Assembly (NCBI GenBank): GCA_028829895.1
Contig: CM054178.1
Location: 65,254,335-65,318,334 of the forward strand
Reading direction: 5' to 3'
Origin: Sinotaia quadrata
Lineage: Eukaryota > Mollusca > Gastropoda > Architaenioglossa > Viviparidae
DNA: 64,000 bases
In this document: positions 23,984 to 36,779 of the stretch, one piece after another
How the letters are laid out: every line of letters begins with the position of its first letter
How positions within the stretch are numbered: position 1 is the stretch's first letter
Position numbers and translations under genes: made by a program
Notes under the pieces: generated by a model
Database searches by the model: none
Told to the model about the DNA's origin: nothing
What the model saw: the letters and a program-made list of their open reading frames with translations, nothing else

Positions 23984-26183
23984 GTATGCTCTTTCAATCA
24001 CCCCATTTTTTAAACTCTACATTTAGCCCACTCCAAGAGTAAGAAAGTACATTTCTTCTTTAAAAAAAATAAATAAATAAACCCAAGATTGTATTTATTT
24101 AGAATATTCATGCATTTGAGGTCAGTTAACCTGATCTGGTTGCCTTGTGGTTTATTGTCAGGTTGCTTTCAGTGGAATAATTTGATTACATTTGAGATAT
24201 ATGAGTGAGATTGATCTATTGAAATAGGTGGGATGTTGGGGGGGGGGGGAACGAAGAGGTTTGTTTGTTATCAGAGCATTCAAGCATATTTTAAGTAATG
24301 TCAGTGCTGTTACGCACATAAAGTATATATACTTTTTGAACCAGTTGTGAATTCTTCTTTCCACTCATCAAGATTCCCAGTTCCCAGTTCTTTAAAAAAA
24401 AAAAAATAACAGGCATGCAAAGTACATATCTGAAATGTTTTTAAATATTAATGAAAAAGTTACTGTTTTATTAAATGGTTTTTAAAAAATTACTTAATAA
24501 AAGATGTTGTCTCATTACCAGTTTTAATGTAAGAAATGAAATCAATATTTTAATTTGATGTTAATTACTGAATTACAGTCATCATCATCATCATCTTCAT
24601 CTTCATCACTTACCCTTGCTTTCAGTGATGAAAGCCGTTTTGATATCAGTTTTACAAAACCACAGTTGGTTTATGGAGAAAATATAATCTTTTATAGTGT
24701 TCATTAATTTTTCTCTCTATTACATTGTACCAGGTACATATGGCTAACCAGAATGCATCAGTTCATTGTACTAATGGCTCATAATTACTTCTTTTTTTTG
24801 GGGGGGTGGAGGGGGGGGGTTAATGTCCATTAATCTTTGTACCCTAAGGCAATGAGTCTCTATTACATATATGTATACCCTGGGTATATCTCACAGACCA
24901 GCATGCATCCCATTAGTTCATTGCATTAAAGGCTAAGAATATTTGCAGAGAAAATTTCAAAAAAAACTCACGATATAATTATTAAGAATGTCTTATTTTT
25001 GTAACTATTATTTTATTATATTTTTTCAGAATGCATATTTGGGTTGAGAGGACTTTAATAAATTACAAATCCATTCAAAACACTTAGCTTGAAAAATATA
25101 AACAGCAATACAACCTACCATTTTTCTTAAGCAACATATAAATACTATATGCTATATTCAGTTACAGATATGTATGAAGGAAAAATTATTTTCAAAAATC
25201 TTTTCAACCATGTAGCCTTCCTCAAGCCATTACATATACTAGTGCTAATAATTAATAGCAACAAATAAACAGTCATGATGTATAAGAAACTACTTATAAC
25301 TCAACATATCTTACTGGATGTTGACTCTTAACTACAGGGTAGCCCAAAAGTAGGTTTACAGTTATCACGTAGACTATTTATTTGAATATAAATTAAAAAA
25401 ATACTATCAAGTAAAAAGTTAGCTTTACATAATAAAATAAATTACAATTAGCAAGGAAAAAGCTGTTTATGTAAGTTAGATTTATACTCTGAGGAATCTT
25501 TTATATTGGTATTACTAAGCAAGTAAGTAATAACTGTAAACCTACTTTTGGGCCACCCTGTATATAAATTATAAATATTGCCACAAACATAATAAAATAA
25601 TAATTGCTCTTTTTTTAAAATATTTTCAGTGATTCTTTTACACTAACCCTTTTTTTATGAAGTTCTCATTCTGTTAATTTTGCAGAAATAAGATAATTTT
25701 TTTCAAAGGCCAAAAATTGCCTTTTCAATGTAATACATTGTTTCTCTTTCTTCATTACTGAAATATTTTTGTATGTATATGTGCATAATCAATTATCAAC
25801 TTCCATATGAAGTTTAAATAGCTCAAAGTTTGTCAGAGGATATTACAACATTCATCTATGTTTCAGTGTGTCTCGTAGTTACTTCAATTAATCTCTTTTT
25901 TTCCTTAACAAAACTAAATATGTGATTTAGGAAAACAATTTTTTTTTCGAGGCAGGTATATTCATTACTATAGACATACACTTTTTTGCTAAATGTACTG
26001 TCAAATAACAAAAGATCTCACATCAGATATGTGAGCAGCATGAGAGTGTGCTTATTTATTTACTTAAATTCAAGAATATGCTCAGAATTGTTGACTTGAA
26101 ATTGTAGTGCTATAAAGTGAGTAAATGTTTTGTAACTTTTTGATGGTTTTGATGGTATTGATTCTCTGCCCCTGTCTGTTCAG
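23984..26183 (+). other. CAMSAP intron with MITE and simple repeats
   Basis: This 2.2-kb intron carries a G-run near 24238-24250, a TCA/TCT-type run near 24583-24605, a G-rich stretch near 24801-24821 with quadruplex potential, and the MITE at 25335-25560. No further exon was seen. Confidence 0.65.
25335..25560. mobile_element. 226-bp mariner/Tc1-type MITE
   Basis: The left end begins CAGGGTAGCCCAAAAGTAGG then TTTACAGTTAT. The right end, reverse-complemented, begins CAGGGTGGCCCAAAAGTAGG then TTTACAGTTAT: inverted repeats of about 31 bp with one mismatch. The element is flanked by TA on both sides (25333-25334 and 25561-25562), the target duplication of Tc1/mariner elements. The interior is short, AT-rich and non-coding, so the copy is non-autonomous and needed a transposase from elsewhere. 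Confidence 0.92.
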
Positions 26184-26288
26184 ACATTCAGCGCTTGAAA
26201 CATGGCGCACTTCATAGCAATGAGAGCAGCAGTGAAACAAGCTCTCATTCCGGGTCTCAGCCTGGTTCTAATCCCTCCGAGTACTCAG
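26184..26288 (+). CDS. CAMSAP: CAMSAP/Patronin exon, 105 nt, leading into CKK
   Basis: The acceptor is CTGTCTGTTCAG (ending 26183) and the donor TCAG|GTACCT (26289). The peptide DIQRLKHGALHSNESSSETS continues SHSGSQPGSNPSEYS. It matches the segment just before CKK in vertebrate CAMSAP2/3, where NESTTSSAHSGSEYTGPKLY is found. The exon starts and ends in phase 1 and is a multiple of three. If the donor is not used, the frame continues for about 14 codons (GTSGFSDIDWTAQH) to TAA at 26331-26333. Confidence 0.88.
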
Positions 26289-26600
26289 GTACCTCTGGCT
26301 TCTCAGACATAGACTGGACAGCCCAGCATTAATGCCTGTTTAAACTTTTTGTTTGTTGTTTTTCTTTCTGCACTTCTTGTCTGAGTGGCCTTGCTCTGTC
26401 TGATATGACTATGTATAGCAGTGCATCTGTTGGGATGTCAAAAGCTACTTACTCATTTTAGTGCCCTTTCACTGCACTCTCCCTCCTCCATCCACAAAAG
26501 CGAAAAATTATATTTTTTAACATCCATTTTGTAAAGTAGTTTTCTTTTACAACTGAATTCAGTGATCTCATATTTCTTTTGTAGTGTGACTAATTCTTAG

Positions 26601-26606
26601 AATAAA
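26601..26606 (+). promoter_or_regulatory. Candidate intronic poly(A) signal
   Basis: A canonical AATAAA about 270 nt beyond the in-frame stop that follows the unspliced 105-nt exon. It could end an alternative transcript without CKK, but such hexamers are common by chance in AT-rich introns. Confidence 0.25.
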
Positions 26607-27029
26607 ATTACAGTTTCATGGCACATGCACACTATTGTTTACAGTGCAATTTCTTCGTCTTGCAAGCTTGACAAATATTGTCCTATAGCCACCCCTTAAT
26701 CCTCTATATACTAATATTAATGTTACTGTTGTTTTATATTTAAACTTTAACTTTAAAAAAAAATAGTTTCCATAGTTGTATATGTTTATTATAAAATAAA
26801 CATCTTACTTTTAAAGAGGTGTGCTTTTTTGCTTTGCCATAATGTACACAGTCGCTTGGTTTATTTTTTTATAATCTTAAAGCAAGATATTCTTGGGTTA
26901 TCTTTATAAATGTATTTTTGTTTATTTATAAATATGCAGGAGGCTTTGCTTTGCCTAGCATTTTTTTTAATGATAATCAGAACATAATCCTTGCATTTTA
27001 GCATTTTCATTTTTCTTCAGCAGTGATAA

Positions 27030-28340
27030 ACCCCATTATATTTATGCTATTGTTACTTTCTTAGTTAAACCCCATGATAGTGTTATTTTACATAACATTT
27101 ACTTAAACTCCATGATATTAGTGTTATTTTACATGACATTTAAATTATTTTATAAACCAAACATGATAGTGTTATTTTATATTACATTTAGATAAACCCC
27201 ATGATATTAGTGTTATTTTCTGGACATTTAGATAAACCCCATGATATTAGTGTTATTTTCTGTGACATTTAGATAAACCCCATGTTATTAGTGTTATTTT
27301 CTGTGACATTTAGATAAACCCCTTGATATTAGTGTTATTTTCTGTGACATTTAGGTAAACTCCATGATATTTTTCCTGATAGGGAGATAAGCCTTTTGAT
27401 ATTACTAATTATTAATGTTTTTATGCCTGAAACATAGACAAACTTTATATCTTGTAGACATACTTGTGACTCTAGTGTTAGTTTACCTGATACAGATGAA
27501 TCTCATGACATTAGTGACAAACCCAGTGGTGTTAGTGCTATTGCAACTGACACAGATAAAATAATATAATTAGTGTTATTATACCTGATGTAAATAAATA
27601 ATATATTAGTGTTATTATACTGACAGATTATTATAATTTGGTCAGTTATGAAAAAGTTCTGTTCTGAAGGGCATTCATAACCTGATTGGTACATTAAGTC
27701 AGAATTTGTATGAAAATGTTTATGTCCATTTAATGAAATATCAGCAAAAATAATGCCTTATAATTTTTATTTTACAAAAAAAAAGGCCCAGAGTTCATTG
27801 ATGAAAATGCAGAAAATGCAGTAAATTGCAAATCATTAAATAAACCAAACTATGTAGTGAGTGAAAGCACAAGTTAATGACACGTCTCTGTGCCCCATCG
27901 TCAGTGATGGCCAAGTATACATCTGTTATTCATCCACATCTGAGCTGTTTACCATGTTTGTAAGTTATAACAAATGAATGTCACTACAATTATATGTGCA
28001 TGTAAATGAAAAACAACAAATTGAAAATTAATGGGGCTCATGGGCTCATTCATATTGGTGGGTTGTCATAAGTCGAGTCTGTCTTAGCCCAAAACCTATT
28101 ATAAATAAGTTAGTGTTACTATACCTGAGATAACATAGATAGATAATATATTAGTGGTTTTTACCTGACAGATAAAATAATATGATTTAGTGCAGCTCTA
28201 CCTAAGATGACATAAATGACATAGATAAAATAATATAATGTTAATTTTACTATGTCTGAGATGACAAAATAAATAATGTATGTAGTTACAATTGACTTAG
28301 AATATGATATTAGTGTTATTATACTTGACATAGATAAAAT
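27030..28340. repeat. Degenerate 40-45-bp repeat field
   Basis: The best copies, at about 27060-27380, contain TAAACCCCATGATATTAGTG followed by TTATTTTCTGTGACATTTAGA. Copies after 27500 are shorter and strongly diverged ('TTAGTGTTATTATACCTGACA' type), with non-repeat interruptions around 27700-28080. The family resumes at 29735-29875. Confidence 0.8.
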
Positions 28341-28344
28341 AATA

Positions 28345-29734
28345 TATTACTTGTGTGTGTATATATATATTTATTGTTTATATTTAATGAGCCCCCATCA
28401 ACCTGCTATTACTCCAACATAAGGTTTTAATATTGTGCAAGAAGGTTAATAAATATAACAATAAATTTATTAAATCAACAATCAAATATACAACATATGA
28501 ATATAATCAAAAGAGTGTTGACATGTACATCATTTCACAACGTCTGATTAAACATTAGACACTCGTTTGGTTTATCTTAACAAATTAACATATATATATA
28601 TATAATCAAGTTCATGGATATAGTTTCGTCATAGATGAGAGTGGAGTTTTAGAGAGATAATTATTATCAATGTATATAACCTTTTCAATGATGGCAGCTG
28701 TCGCTAGCACCTGTTCACAGTCACGCGGTTTGAAACAAATCAATTTCTTTCTCATTAGATGATGGTCCAACATACCCCTTCTATATTACACAACTATTCC
28801 AGAATAGGCACTCACAAATATACCATGAAGAATCATCAGGAGCTTTGTATGCACTACTCAAGCATATCATGAGGAATGTTCAAAAAGTCTTCGTGAATTC
28901 TCGAGACCAAACTCAAACTTCAATTTCCGTTGTATTGGCTCTTGAATAGAATTCACAGCAACATGTTTACTGATAAATTTATAACATTGGACACACACAC
29001 CACCATAATCTGGTTGAGTACAGTAGTCACTGCAGTCTGAAGTGGTTACAAGGTTACAAACATCAAAGCATATAAAAACGGCATGCTTCTCTTGGAAAAG
29101 TCAAATTAAGGCAGCTCTGAGTTTTGGGCATATTTCATCTCTAATCTCCTTTCTCTCACACACTTTCTCAGCTTATAAATCCTGCAACAATATTCGTTAG
29201 CCTGATACACACGTAGCATAAGAAACATAGCTTCAAAATTCACAATTATAAAAGTACAACATAAATCAAATTAGTAAACATAGAAATAATGGTTCAATTA
29301 CACAAAGCAATCTCCAATTCAAATTATAGATAAATAGCAAACTTGTACGAAATATTTCTAAGCCCATTCTTTCTTTATCAGTTGGTTAACTTGCTGTAAG
29401 TTAATGATCGCCTTTATAACTGGACTTGAGTTAACATCAAAATCAAAGTGATTAGAATATAGAACCTTCTTCAACAAAGTAATATTCGGTCTAATGAAAT
29501 GAAATTGTTATGAACAAGTGTGAGACTATTAGTCAGAAATCTACTCATCCGCTTAGAACTGGTTTGGATTTCATCAGCAAGTCTAGTATACTCTTTATCT
29601 TAGTTGTTATTTTAACTCTGTTACTTAAAAAAATAACCTCATATACAGCACCTGAAGGTCATGTCATGTTGACATTTAACAAATATAATAATTAAGTTTA
29701 GAAATAGGGACTGACAATTTTACTCTGCCCAAGT
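28345..29734. other. Unidentified insertion-like segment inside a repeat field
   Basis: This segment has less biased base composition than its surroundings, and the same degenerate repeat family occurs on both sides of it. That suggests a later insertion, possibly a transposable element relic. I could not find convincing terminal repeats, a target duplication or a coding domain, so its nature is open. Confidence 0.3.
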
Positions 29735-31849
29735 ATTAGTGTTACTATAACTGACAGATAAATAACATGATATTAGTGTTATTATATCTGATAGATAAAT
29801 ATGATGTTAGTGTTATTATACCTGACAAATGAATATTGTAATATTAGTGTTTAAATACCTGACATAGATAATATTTGTTCTTCAGCACTTATATGTCAGC
29901 AGGCTTAGTGTCTCTTTGGTGCTTTCTTTTTTTCTGTCACCTTGGTGTTGAAAGACAATTGTGTTAAACATTACTTATGCTTGACAATACTTTTTAGCTC
30001 TTTTTATTGTTTTATAATTAATTACTTGGCAGTAAGAGTTGAATGCAGGTGTGTGTGTGTGCATTCATGCATGTATTTAATTAATTGCTTTAATTTAACA
30101 GTTCCACAGAAATACTGTTTGAGTTGTTTTTTCATTGCCGTTACTTGATAGTACAGATATATAGTCAGATATTTTTGCATGAATGTATTGCTTAAGAATA
30201 ATTTGTTTCCAAATTTGTTTTAGGTTGAAAAAAATTATATAAGAAATGTAGCATTTTTATATTTTTCACAGTGTAATATAAAGAATCATATTTATCTGGA
30301 GACAAGTTTTAATGTTTGGCTTTAAATAATTTAAAGGTATAAAATTTTAAGGTTAGGTGCAATATTGCCATGATTGACAACTAAAAAGTAACTCACCAAA
30401 AAAGTATGTGTACATAGCTGCCAACCATTCCTTATTATTGGGAATTATGTTGTTGAGATTTGAAATTATTTTTCTATAAACCATTGCCAAATTTCAGCTA
30501 TTGCAATTCAATTCAGGTATGAAAGTAACTGCATATTTTACCATTATCAAAAACCATTTAGTATTTCAAATATAATTGTGTTTAGCTGCATCTTGGCACA
30601 TCTGTGAAACAAGGAAGAAAATAAAATCAGCAACCAGCAAATAGAGTTTTAAAAAAGACCAGACCAGACCAATACCTGCATGGCATATCACAAATAAGTG
30701 CATGGCATGTCACAAAAAAAAAGTGTGGCATGTTGTCACAAATGAGTGCTTGGCATGTCAGTCGCATCTTTATAGTATGGGGATCACTTTTGTGCATGTC
30801 TGCAGATTTTACTTCTACATGATGAGTTGTTAATAGTGCAGTAATGTTTGAAAATTAAAATAACACACTACAAATAATATTTACTTTTTAGAAAAGAGGG
30901 TAAGATGATTGATGTCAGTTTGCTGTCAGCATAACCCAGAAATGGCTTGAAATTTACAAAATATGGGTACTTTGTAGGTGGGTTGTCATTATAATTAAAT
31001 GTTGCAATAAAGCAATAATTATATTATATTTATTAAAATAAGTAATATACCTTGAATCAGGGTAAAATATGATTTTGTTTTAGTCATCTCTTGTGATATA
31101 CTTTGCTAACTTGTTGGGTGGGTGTGTATATATATTGGAGATCAAAAGAAAACTGTATATAAACATAGGTCTCTTATTAATAAATCAGAATATTTTGTTG
31201 TATATAATAGGATTATCTTCCCTTGTCTGATGTCAAAATTTGAGTGCTGTTTCTAAACAGGGATTTCTGATTAACACTGTTCAGATAAATAGAGAACTAA
31301 TGAACCTACTTTGATTTGAAACTCTTCTAATTCTCTCAACTATCTGTACTCAAAAGGTTAAATGCCAAGATGAATTGTTTAGTCACCATAGCAACCTGTT
31401 GCCCAATATTTATTAACCCCTTTGTATACATGTATACATGTATAAATATATAAAATGTATATAGTTCACAAAATCCAGAAACCGGGTTGTCATGGCACCT
31501 AGTTTTTTCATGTTGGCAATCAGAATTTCATCAGTAGAAAAAAATCTAAAACAATATTTTATTTGGGGGGGAGTTGGGGGTTGGAGGGTGCTTGTTTGCT
31601 CTTATTAAGCAAAGTTGTTCTTTGTACCTGGCTCTTGAGGTTTAAATACTGGTGGTTGGAGAGAAGGGCCTGAATCTTACAACTGGTACCTATATTTTCA
31701 ACAATTTGAAGAGGGCACAAATTTAACATCCTGTTTCAGAATTTTTGATTAATAACAATCAGAAATAGAAGAATAAAAAATTATATTTTAGGAAAATAAC
31801 AGTAACTAAATAAAGTTAAATGTTCATATTTGATATTGGTGCCAATAAT

Positions 31850-32040
31850 GTTATATCTTTTCAGTTTTGATAGAATTTGTTCTAGTGGTACATGACATAC
31901 TAAATCTTTTCACTTTGACAGAACTTGTTTTAGTGGTATATGATACATTCTCTCTTTTTATTTTGACAGAACTTGTTCTAGTGGTATATGATACACTGTC
32001 TCTTTTCAGTTTGACAGAACTTGTTCAAATAGCGTAAGTT
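31850..32040. repeat. 54-bp minisatellite, four copies
   Basis: The units contain TTTTCAGTTTTGATAGAACT or close variants followed by TGTTCTAGTGGTATATGATA. The last copy is partial. The array lies about 250 bp upstream of the first CKK exon. Confidence 0.85.
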
Positions 32041-32286
32041 ACACAGTATATTTTTACTTTTACACTGCAAATTGCCCGAACTTGTAATGATACATGACAT
32101 ACTGGCAGTGCTTCAAAATACATGTGGGTTTAACAGCTTTCCAAAGAATTATAAATTTATACATGTTAAAAGGCAGACTTGCTTTGATGAATAAGAATGA
32201 TTAATAAAGCATCTTCTGGGTGGCTTATAAGTGGTACTTCTCAACCATACATAATTTATTATTAGTTTTCATTTTCACCCCATCAG

Positions 32287-32405
32287 GTCCCAAGCTGTTT
32301 GTAAAGCCAAGCTCCAAATCAAACCGGCACATCATTATTAATGCTATCAGCCATTGCTGTCTGGCAGGCAGTGTCAACATCGACATGAAGAACAAAGTTT
32401 TAGAG
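32287..32405 (+). CDS. CAMSAP: CAMSAP/Patronin CKK domain, exon 1 of 3
   Basis: The acceptor is CACCCCATCAG (ending 32286) and the donor GAG|GTATGT (32406). The split Gly codon opens the domain: GPKLFVKPSSKSNRHIIINA, then ISHCCLAGSVNIDMKNKVLE. This is close to vertebrate CAMSAP1 (GPKLFKEPSSKSNKPIIHNA, ISHCCLAGKVN). CKK is the globular module that recognises the curved lattice near microtubule minus ends and defines the family. The exon ends in phase 0. Confidence 0.97.
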
Positions 32406-34112
32406 GTATGTGTACAAATTTAATTGGTAAAATTTAAACAAATTAAATATGTTCAAGATGCCATCTTTCCTTTTCTCCCTGCTTGGTTGTTGTTGGATGA
32501 ACTTTTGATATTAAGCCTCCTCAAACTGGGGAAGTGGAGAGATGGGTGACAGTATAGGAGCTGTTGAAAAACTTTTTTCCAAAATTTTTTTCTATCCCCT
32601 CTGCTGTTCCTTCTTTAACTGGGTATACTGTTTGATATCTCTAATTCTTTTTGGTTTTCCTTAATGGTGGAATTGTAGCTGTTGAGTTTGGTTTGATGTT
32701 TTTCCGTTTGATGGTAGTCTTGCTGGTTTGGATGTTGTTGATTTGCAGCTTTATTCTGTGTATGTGTGTGTATTTAGTTTCAGTTTTCTGTGTTGCTTGA
32801 AATTTAGTTTCTGCTGTTATTATTGTTGGTGTCTGTGAAAGGCTTCTCTTGGCTTTGTTGTCATCTGGGTGGGGTTCACTTTCGTTTTTGATGGTATCTT
32901 CCAAATAATGTGTATATTAATTTTTTTTTCACATGGTCTCTTGATGGTTGTTTTGAGTACCTTTTATTGTTGATGTTGGCTTTTTATTTTTGGAAATGTT
33001 TAGATTAATGAAGCCTGTTGGTTTGCATTAATGCTACATCATTTTTGGATTCCAAAATTGCTGTGAGCTAATCAGTACTTTATCCAGATGATGAATCTTT
33101 GCATCATTATTTTCTACCGTTCATACATTAATGAATTACTAGATAGATTTGAAATTTCTTATGCTGATGTGGTATCAGGAGGTAAGACATCCTGTTTTTC
33201 CCCACCCTGAAAATGGGAGTGTACTGGATGTGGCTTGAGTGTTTTTCTTTCCATTGTGCACCGTATTCAGTTATTTTATTATATTATATTATTATATTAA
33301 TTATTATATTATTATATGTTATTATATTAATCTGCAGGATTGAAAGCTGAGTGTGAAATGACTCTCAGTAGGCATAAGGTCGAATAGAAAAACAAAAATG
33401 TCATAGTGTAGAGAATATCCATCATAATTTAGACAGGAGCTACATTTGTGTAGCAGGATTCATTATAATTTAGACCAAAACCATATTAGTGTAGCAGAAT
33501 CCACAGTGGTATTTATAGGAGCAGACATATCTCATACAATGTAAATGCGTCTGGTATTGACCTTTGACCTATTGAAGACTTCTTTAAACAACTTGCTCTT
33601 TTGAAGGGATGTGTGGGGGGGAGTTATCATCAGTTAATTTTTGAAGTTTTTATTTTGTCATATAATATTTTTATACGTTTTTTTAAAGCTTTATCAAGCA
33701 CTGGAACCATAATTTGTATTTATTTTATTTATTAGATCACTTAAATAAATAAACCAGCACACACAAATAAGTAATTTGATTTGAAAGTTACAGACACTTA
33801 CTAAAATAATAAAAAGAACTACTGATAAACACTTGTTAGAGTAATGAAAACTACTGGTGAACATTTGCTATAACAATGAAAACTACTGGTGAACATTTGT
33901 TAAAATAATGAAAACTACTGGTGAACATTTGTTAAAATAATGAAAACTACTGGTTAAGTGAGAGACAGCATTTCAGACAGACGAGTTCGCTTGACCAAAT
34001 GACAGGCTTTAGCATCTAATTTTTTGCTCCCTGTGAGTGCTTATTATTTTAATCTGAGCTTTTCTTTAGCTATAAATATTTACTTATAAGCATTTTACCA
34101 ATAAATTTTCAG
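32406..34112 (+). other. Intron within CKK, 1.7 kb
   Basis: AT-rich intron with a TTATTATA-type run (about 33265-33330) and a 33-bp minisatellite (33790-33955). No other exon was found. The minus-strand open frame at 32641-32904 is a shadow of T-rich sequence. Confidence 0.7.
33790..33955. repeat. 33-bp minisatellite, about five copies
   Basis: The units read AATGAAAACTACTGGTGAAC followed by ATTTGTTAAAAT. The central copies are nearly identical and the first is diverged. Confidence 0.88.
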
Positions 34113-34276
34113 GAAATAGCCAGGTCTGCAGCAAAGCACTTCCTAATTCTCTTTCGAGACCATGGGTGCCAGTTCCGTGGATTGTACTCATTTGATCCTG
34201 AAGGAGAGGAAGCCTATAAGATCCTTGGAGTAGGGCCAAGACAGATGAATAGTACTATGGTGGAGCGATTTTATAA
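34113..34276 (+). CDS. CAMSAP: CAMSAP/Patronin CKK domain, exon 2 of 3
   Basis: The acceptor is AAATTTTCAG (ending 34112) and the donor AA|GTAAGT (34277). It encodes EIARSAAKHFLILFRDHGCQ, then FRGLYSFDPEGEEAYKILG and VGPRQMNSTMVERFY. The LILFRD-GCQFR core, the LY-Y/F-P-EE pattern and the GP motif are the most conserved part of CKK across animals. No key deletion is seen. It ends with two bases of a Lys codon completed by the next exon. Confidence 0.97.
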
Positions 34277-35509
34277 GTAAGTACTAAATCAATATTATAA
34301 ATAGTAAATAAACACACAGTATACATTTTAGATAGTGACTTTAAAAAAACCAATAAATACACTAATAAAAACAAAAACAGCCATCACCTACATTACAAGG
34401 AACTAACCACCTCCACATATACTATAACAAGTAGAATGCCCTATTCAGAATAAGTGAGATGAGGAAATCCTCACAAGAACAGAACATCAAAAAGTGAAAA
34501 ATCTGTTGAGGTTCCTGTAAGGAAAGAAGTTATCAGGGGGGGGGAATCATTATATGACCATAATGGGAAAATGTTGTAAATTGTAACACAGAGATGTTGC
34601 CAGAAGGAATGCTTGTAGAAGTGAGTATTGTAATACATGCATGTTGGTGATGGCTGTTCCTGTGTCTGGCCAAGTAAGAAGCTGCACTGAGATTCTCTGG
34701 TATGGTAAAATACAGTGATGCAAACTTCAAGTCTGCATAACTTAACACCATTCAAAGGATACACAAGTATATGGAGTTATGGTCTATGTAATAAGAATTT
34801 CCATTAGACTAGTAGTCTTGACTTTAGTTATGTTTTAGTTTCATTGAAATTAGTTTCATTCTCTTGAGGGAAAAAAATCTAATAAAAGGGGAGTAATTTG
34901 CATGTACTGATAGTGTGAGAACTTCAGTGTATGTGCTCCAGAAAATAAGTATATTGGAGATATAATATAAATGATTTTTTTTTATAAGAATGGTGTAAAG
35001 CAGAGAATCATGTTCTTGAGAAACAAGTTCGCAAGAAATTTCTGTTTCAGTATACAAGCAGTAAAACAGTTTTATTAGAATATGAATAACAGATATCATG
35101 ATTTGTAACAGTATTTAAGCCAAAATGAAAATAAAGGTTCTATTTATTCAAGAATTTTTTTAATCACATTGTGGGGGTGGGGTGGAATTGTCTATGATTT
35201 AATGATGGAAGAAGCAAATCAAATCAGAATCCGAACACTCAGTAGCATTTGAGTTCGTTGTTTAATTAGTGGTTTTAATTATAAGAAAAAAACCATTTTC
35301 AATCATTGCAATTTTCTTCTATTATGACATTCATTAGGAGTAGTGGTACACAAACATTTCCCCACACACATACACTGTATCTTGGCCAGTTATGCCTGAA
35401 GTTGATGGAGCAAGGGAAAGAACACCACAGGCTGGTCTGATTAGCATAACAACAATGGATGAGCTAAGCTGTTCAATTAATTTTTGAATTGATATTTTAA
35501 CATTCATGT

Positions 35510-36008
35510 AGCAGGAATCACAGTATTTCTTGTGGCTAAAATGTCAACGCACCGGTACATGAATAGTTCACTTCACACTCATATTTCTTGTGGCTAACAT
35601 ATCAATGTACCAATACATGAATGGTTCACTTCACACTCATATTTCTTGTGGTTAAAATATCAATCCACTGGTACACGAATGGTTTACTTCACACTCATAT
35701 TTCTTGTGGCTAACATATCAATGCACTGGTACATGAATGGTTCACTTCACACTCATATTTCTTGTGGCTAAAATATATATCAATGCACCAATACATGAAT
35801 GGTTCACTTCACACTCATATTTCTTGTGGCTAAAATATCAATCCACTGGTCATGAATGGTTCACTTCACACTCATATTTCTTATGGCTAAAATATCAATG
35901 CACTGGTACAGGAATGGTTTACTTCACACTCATATTTCTTGTGGTTAAAATATCAATGCACTGGTACATGAATGGTTCACTTCACACTCATATTTCTTGT
36001 GGTTAAAA
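35510..36008. repeat. Minisatellite of about 60-bp units, eight to nine copies
   Basis: The units contain CATGAATGGTTCACTTCACA, CTCATATTTCTTGTGGCTAA and AATATCAATGCACTGGTA. Small indels vary the period between 57 and 63 bp. The repeated peptide EWFTSHSYFLWLK in one frame is a by-product. Confidence 0.92.
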
Positions 36009-36779
36009 TGGTGCTTGTAGTATATGTCTGTGTTTAGAAATTATATTAAGTTTGTATCAAGTTAGGTCTAATTATTACTTTAGCCGGTTTGGTTACCTAT
36101 CGGTTCTAATTAATGCTTCAACTTCAGTATTGATTGCAGTCATAATTCCTTTGAAGAAATATAACTACCCTTGTATCTTTTCTTAATATTATTTATGATA
36201 TTGTTACCACTTTATAGTGTTTTGATTGCAAAATGAGTCATACAGTGCTAGATACGTGTCATCATGGAAATAAATGGAGAGTCTTCTCAAGAAGTGCACA
36301 TGCTAGCAAGTATTGAAACAGTCCTTTCAGAAAACTACCAGCATGTTGATATTGTTTATTAATCACACTGTATATAATGGATTTTTTGCTTCAAGTTATT
36401 TTTGCTCATTAAGACTGGTGATTATTGGATTTAAGAATTGCATTTATTTATTTTGTCATTTATGATTGTTGGAAATATTAATTATGTTAAATAATTTTAT
36501 AATTTACGAGTGGTTTTTTCTTTTTTTCAAAATTTCATTTTATTGCTGTAGATGAACAGAATGCAAAATAAGCACGATTAACATAATTGTTGTTTTTATA
36601 AATGCATTTGTATTTACATTCATTTTCTAATGCATTTTCTTGTTTAAGAGAATTGAATTTGAAGTATAAGAAACATAATAGTGGAGAAAAATAGAGAAAG
36701 AAAGAGAAAAAAAGAAATTTGATTTTTTTTTAAAATGTAACTAACAGGATAATGTGTTCACATATTGCACATCATGATA

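Larger units (their letters stand above)
26289..32286 (+). other. CAMSAP intron, 6 kb, with repeat field and a possible insertion
   Basis: The intron begins with an in-frame read-through extension to a TAA near 26332 and an AATAAA at 26601-26606. It then carries a degenerate repeat field (27030-28340) that resumes at 29735-29875, and a second minisatellite at 31850-32040. Between the two parts of the field lies about 1.4 kb of different sequence. A G-rich run is at 31564-31588. No other exon was found. Confidence 0.65.

Noticed and set aside
35737..36006. 89-codon plus-strand frame with a repeated EWFTSHSYF peptide
   Set aside because: It lies inside the 60-bp minisatellite in a CAMSAP intron, has no splice logic, and the register is lost by indels.
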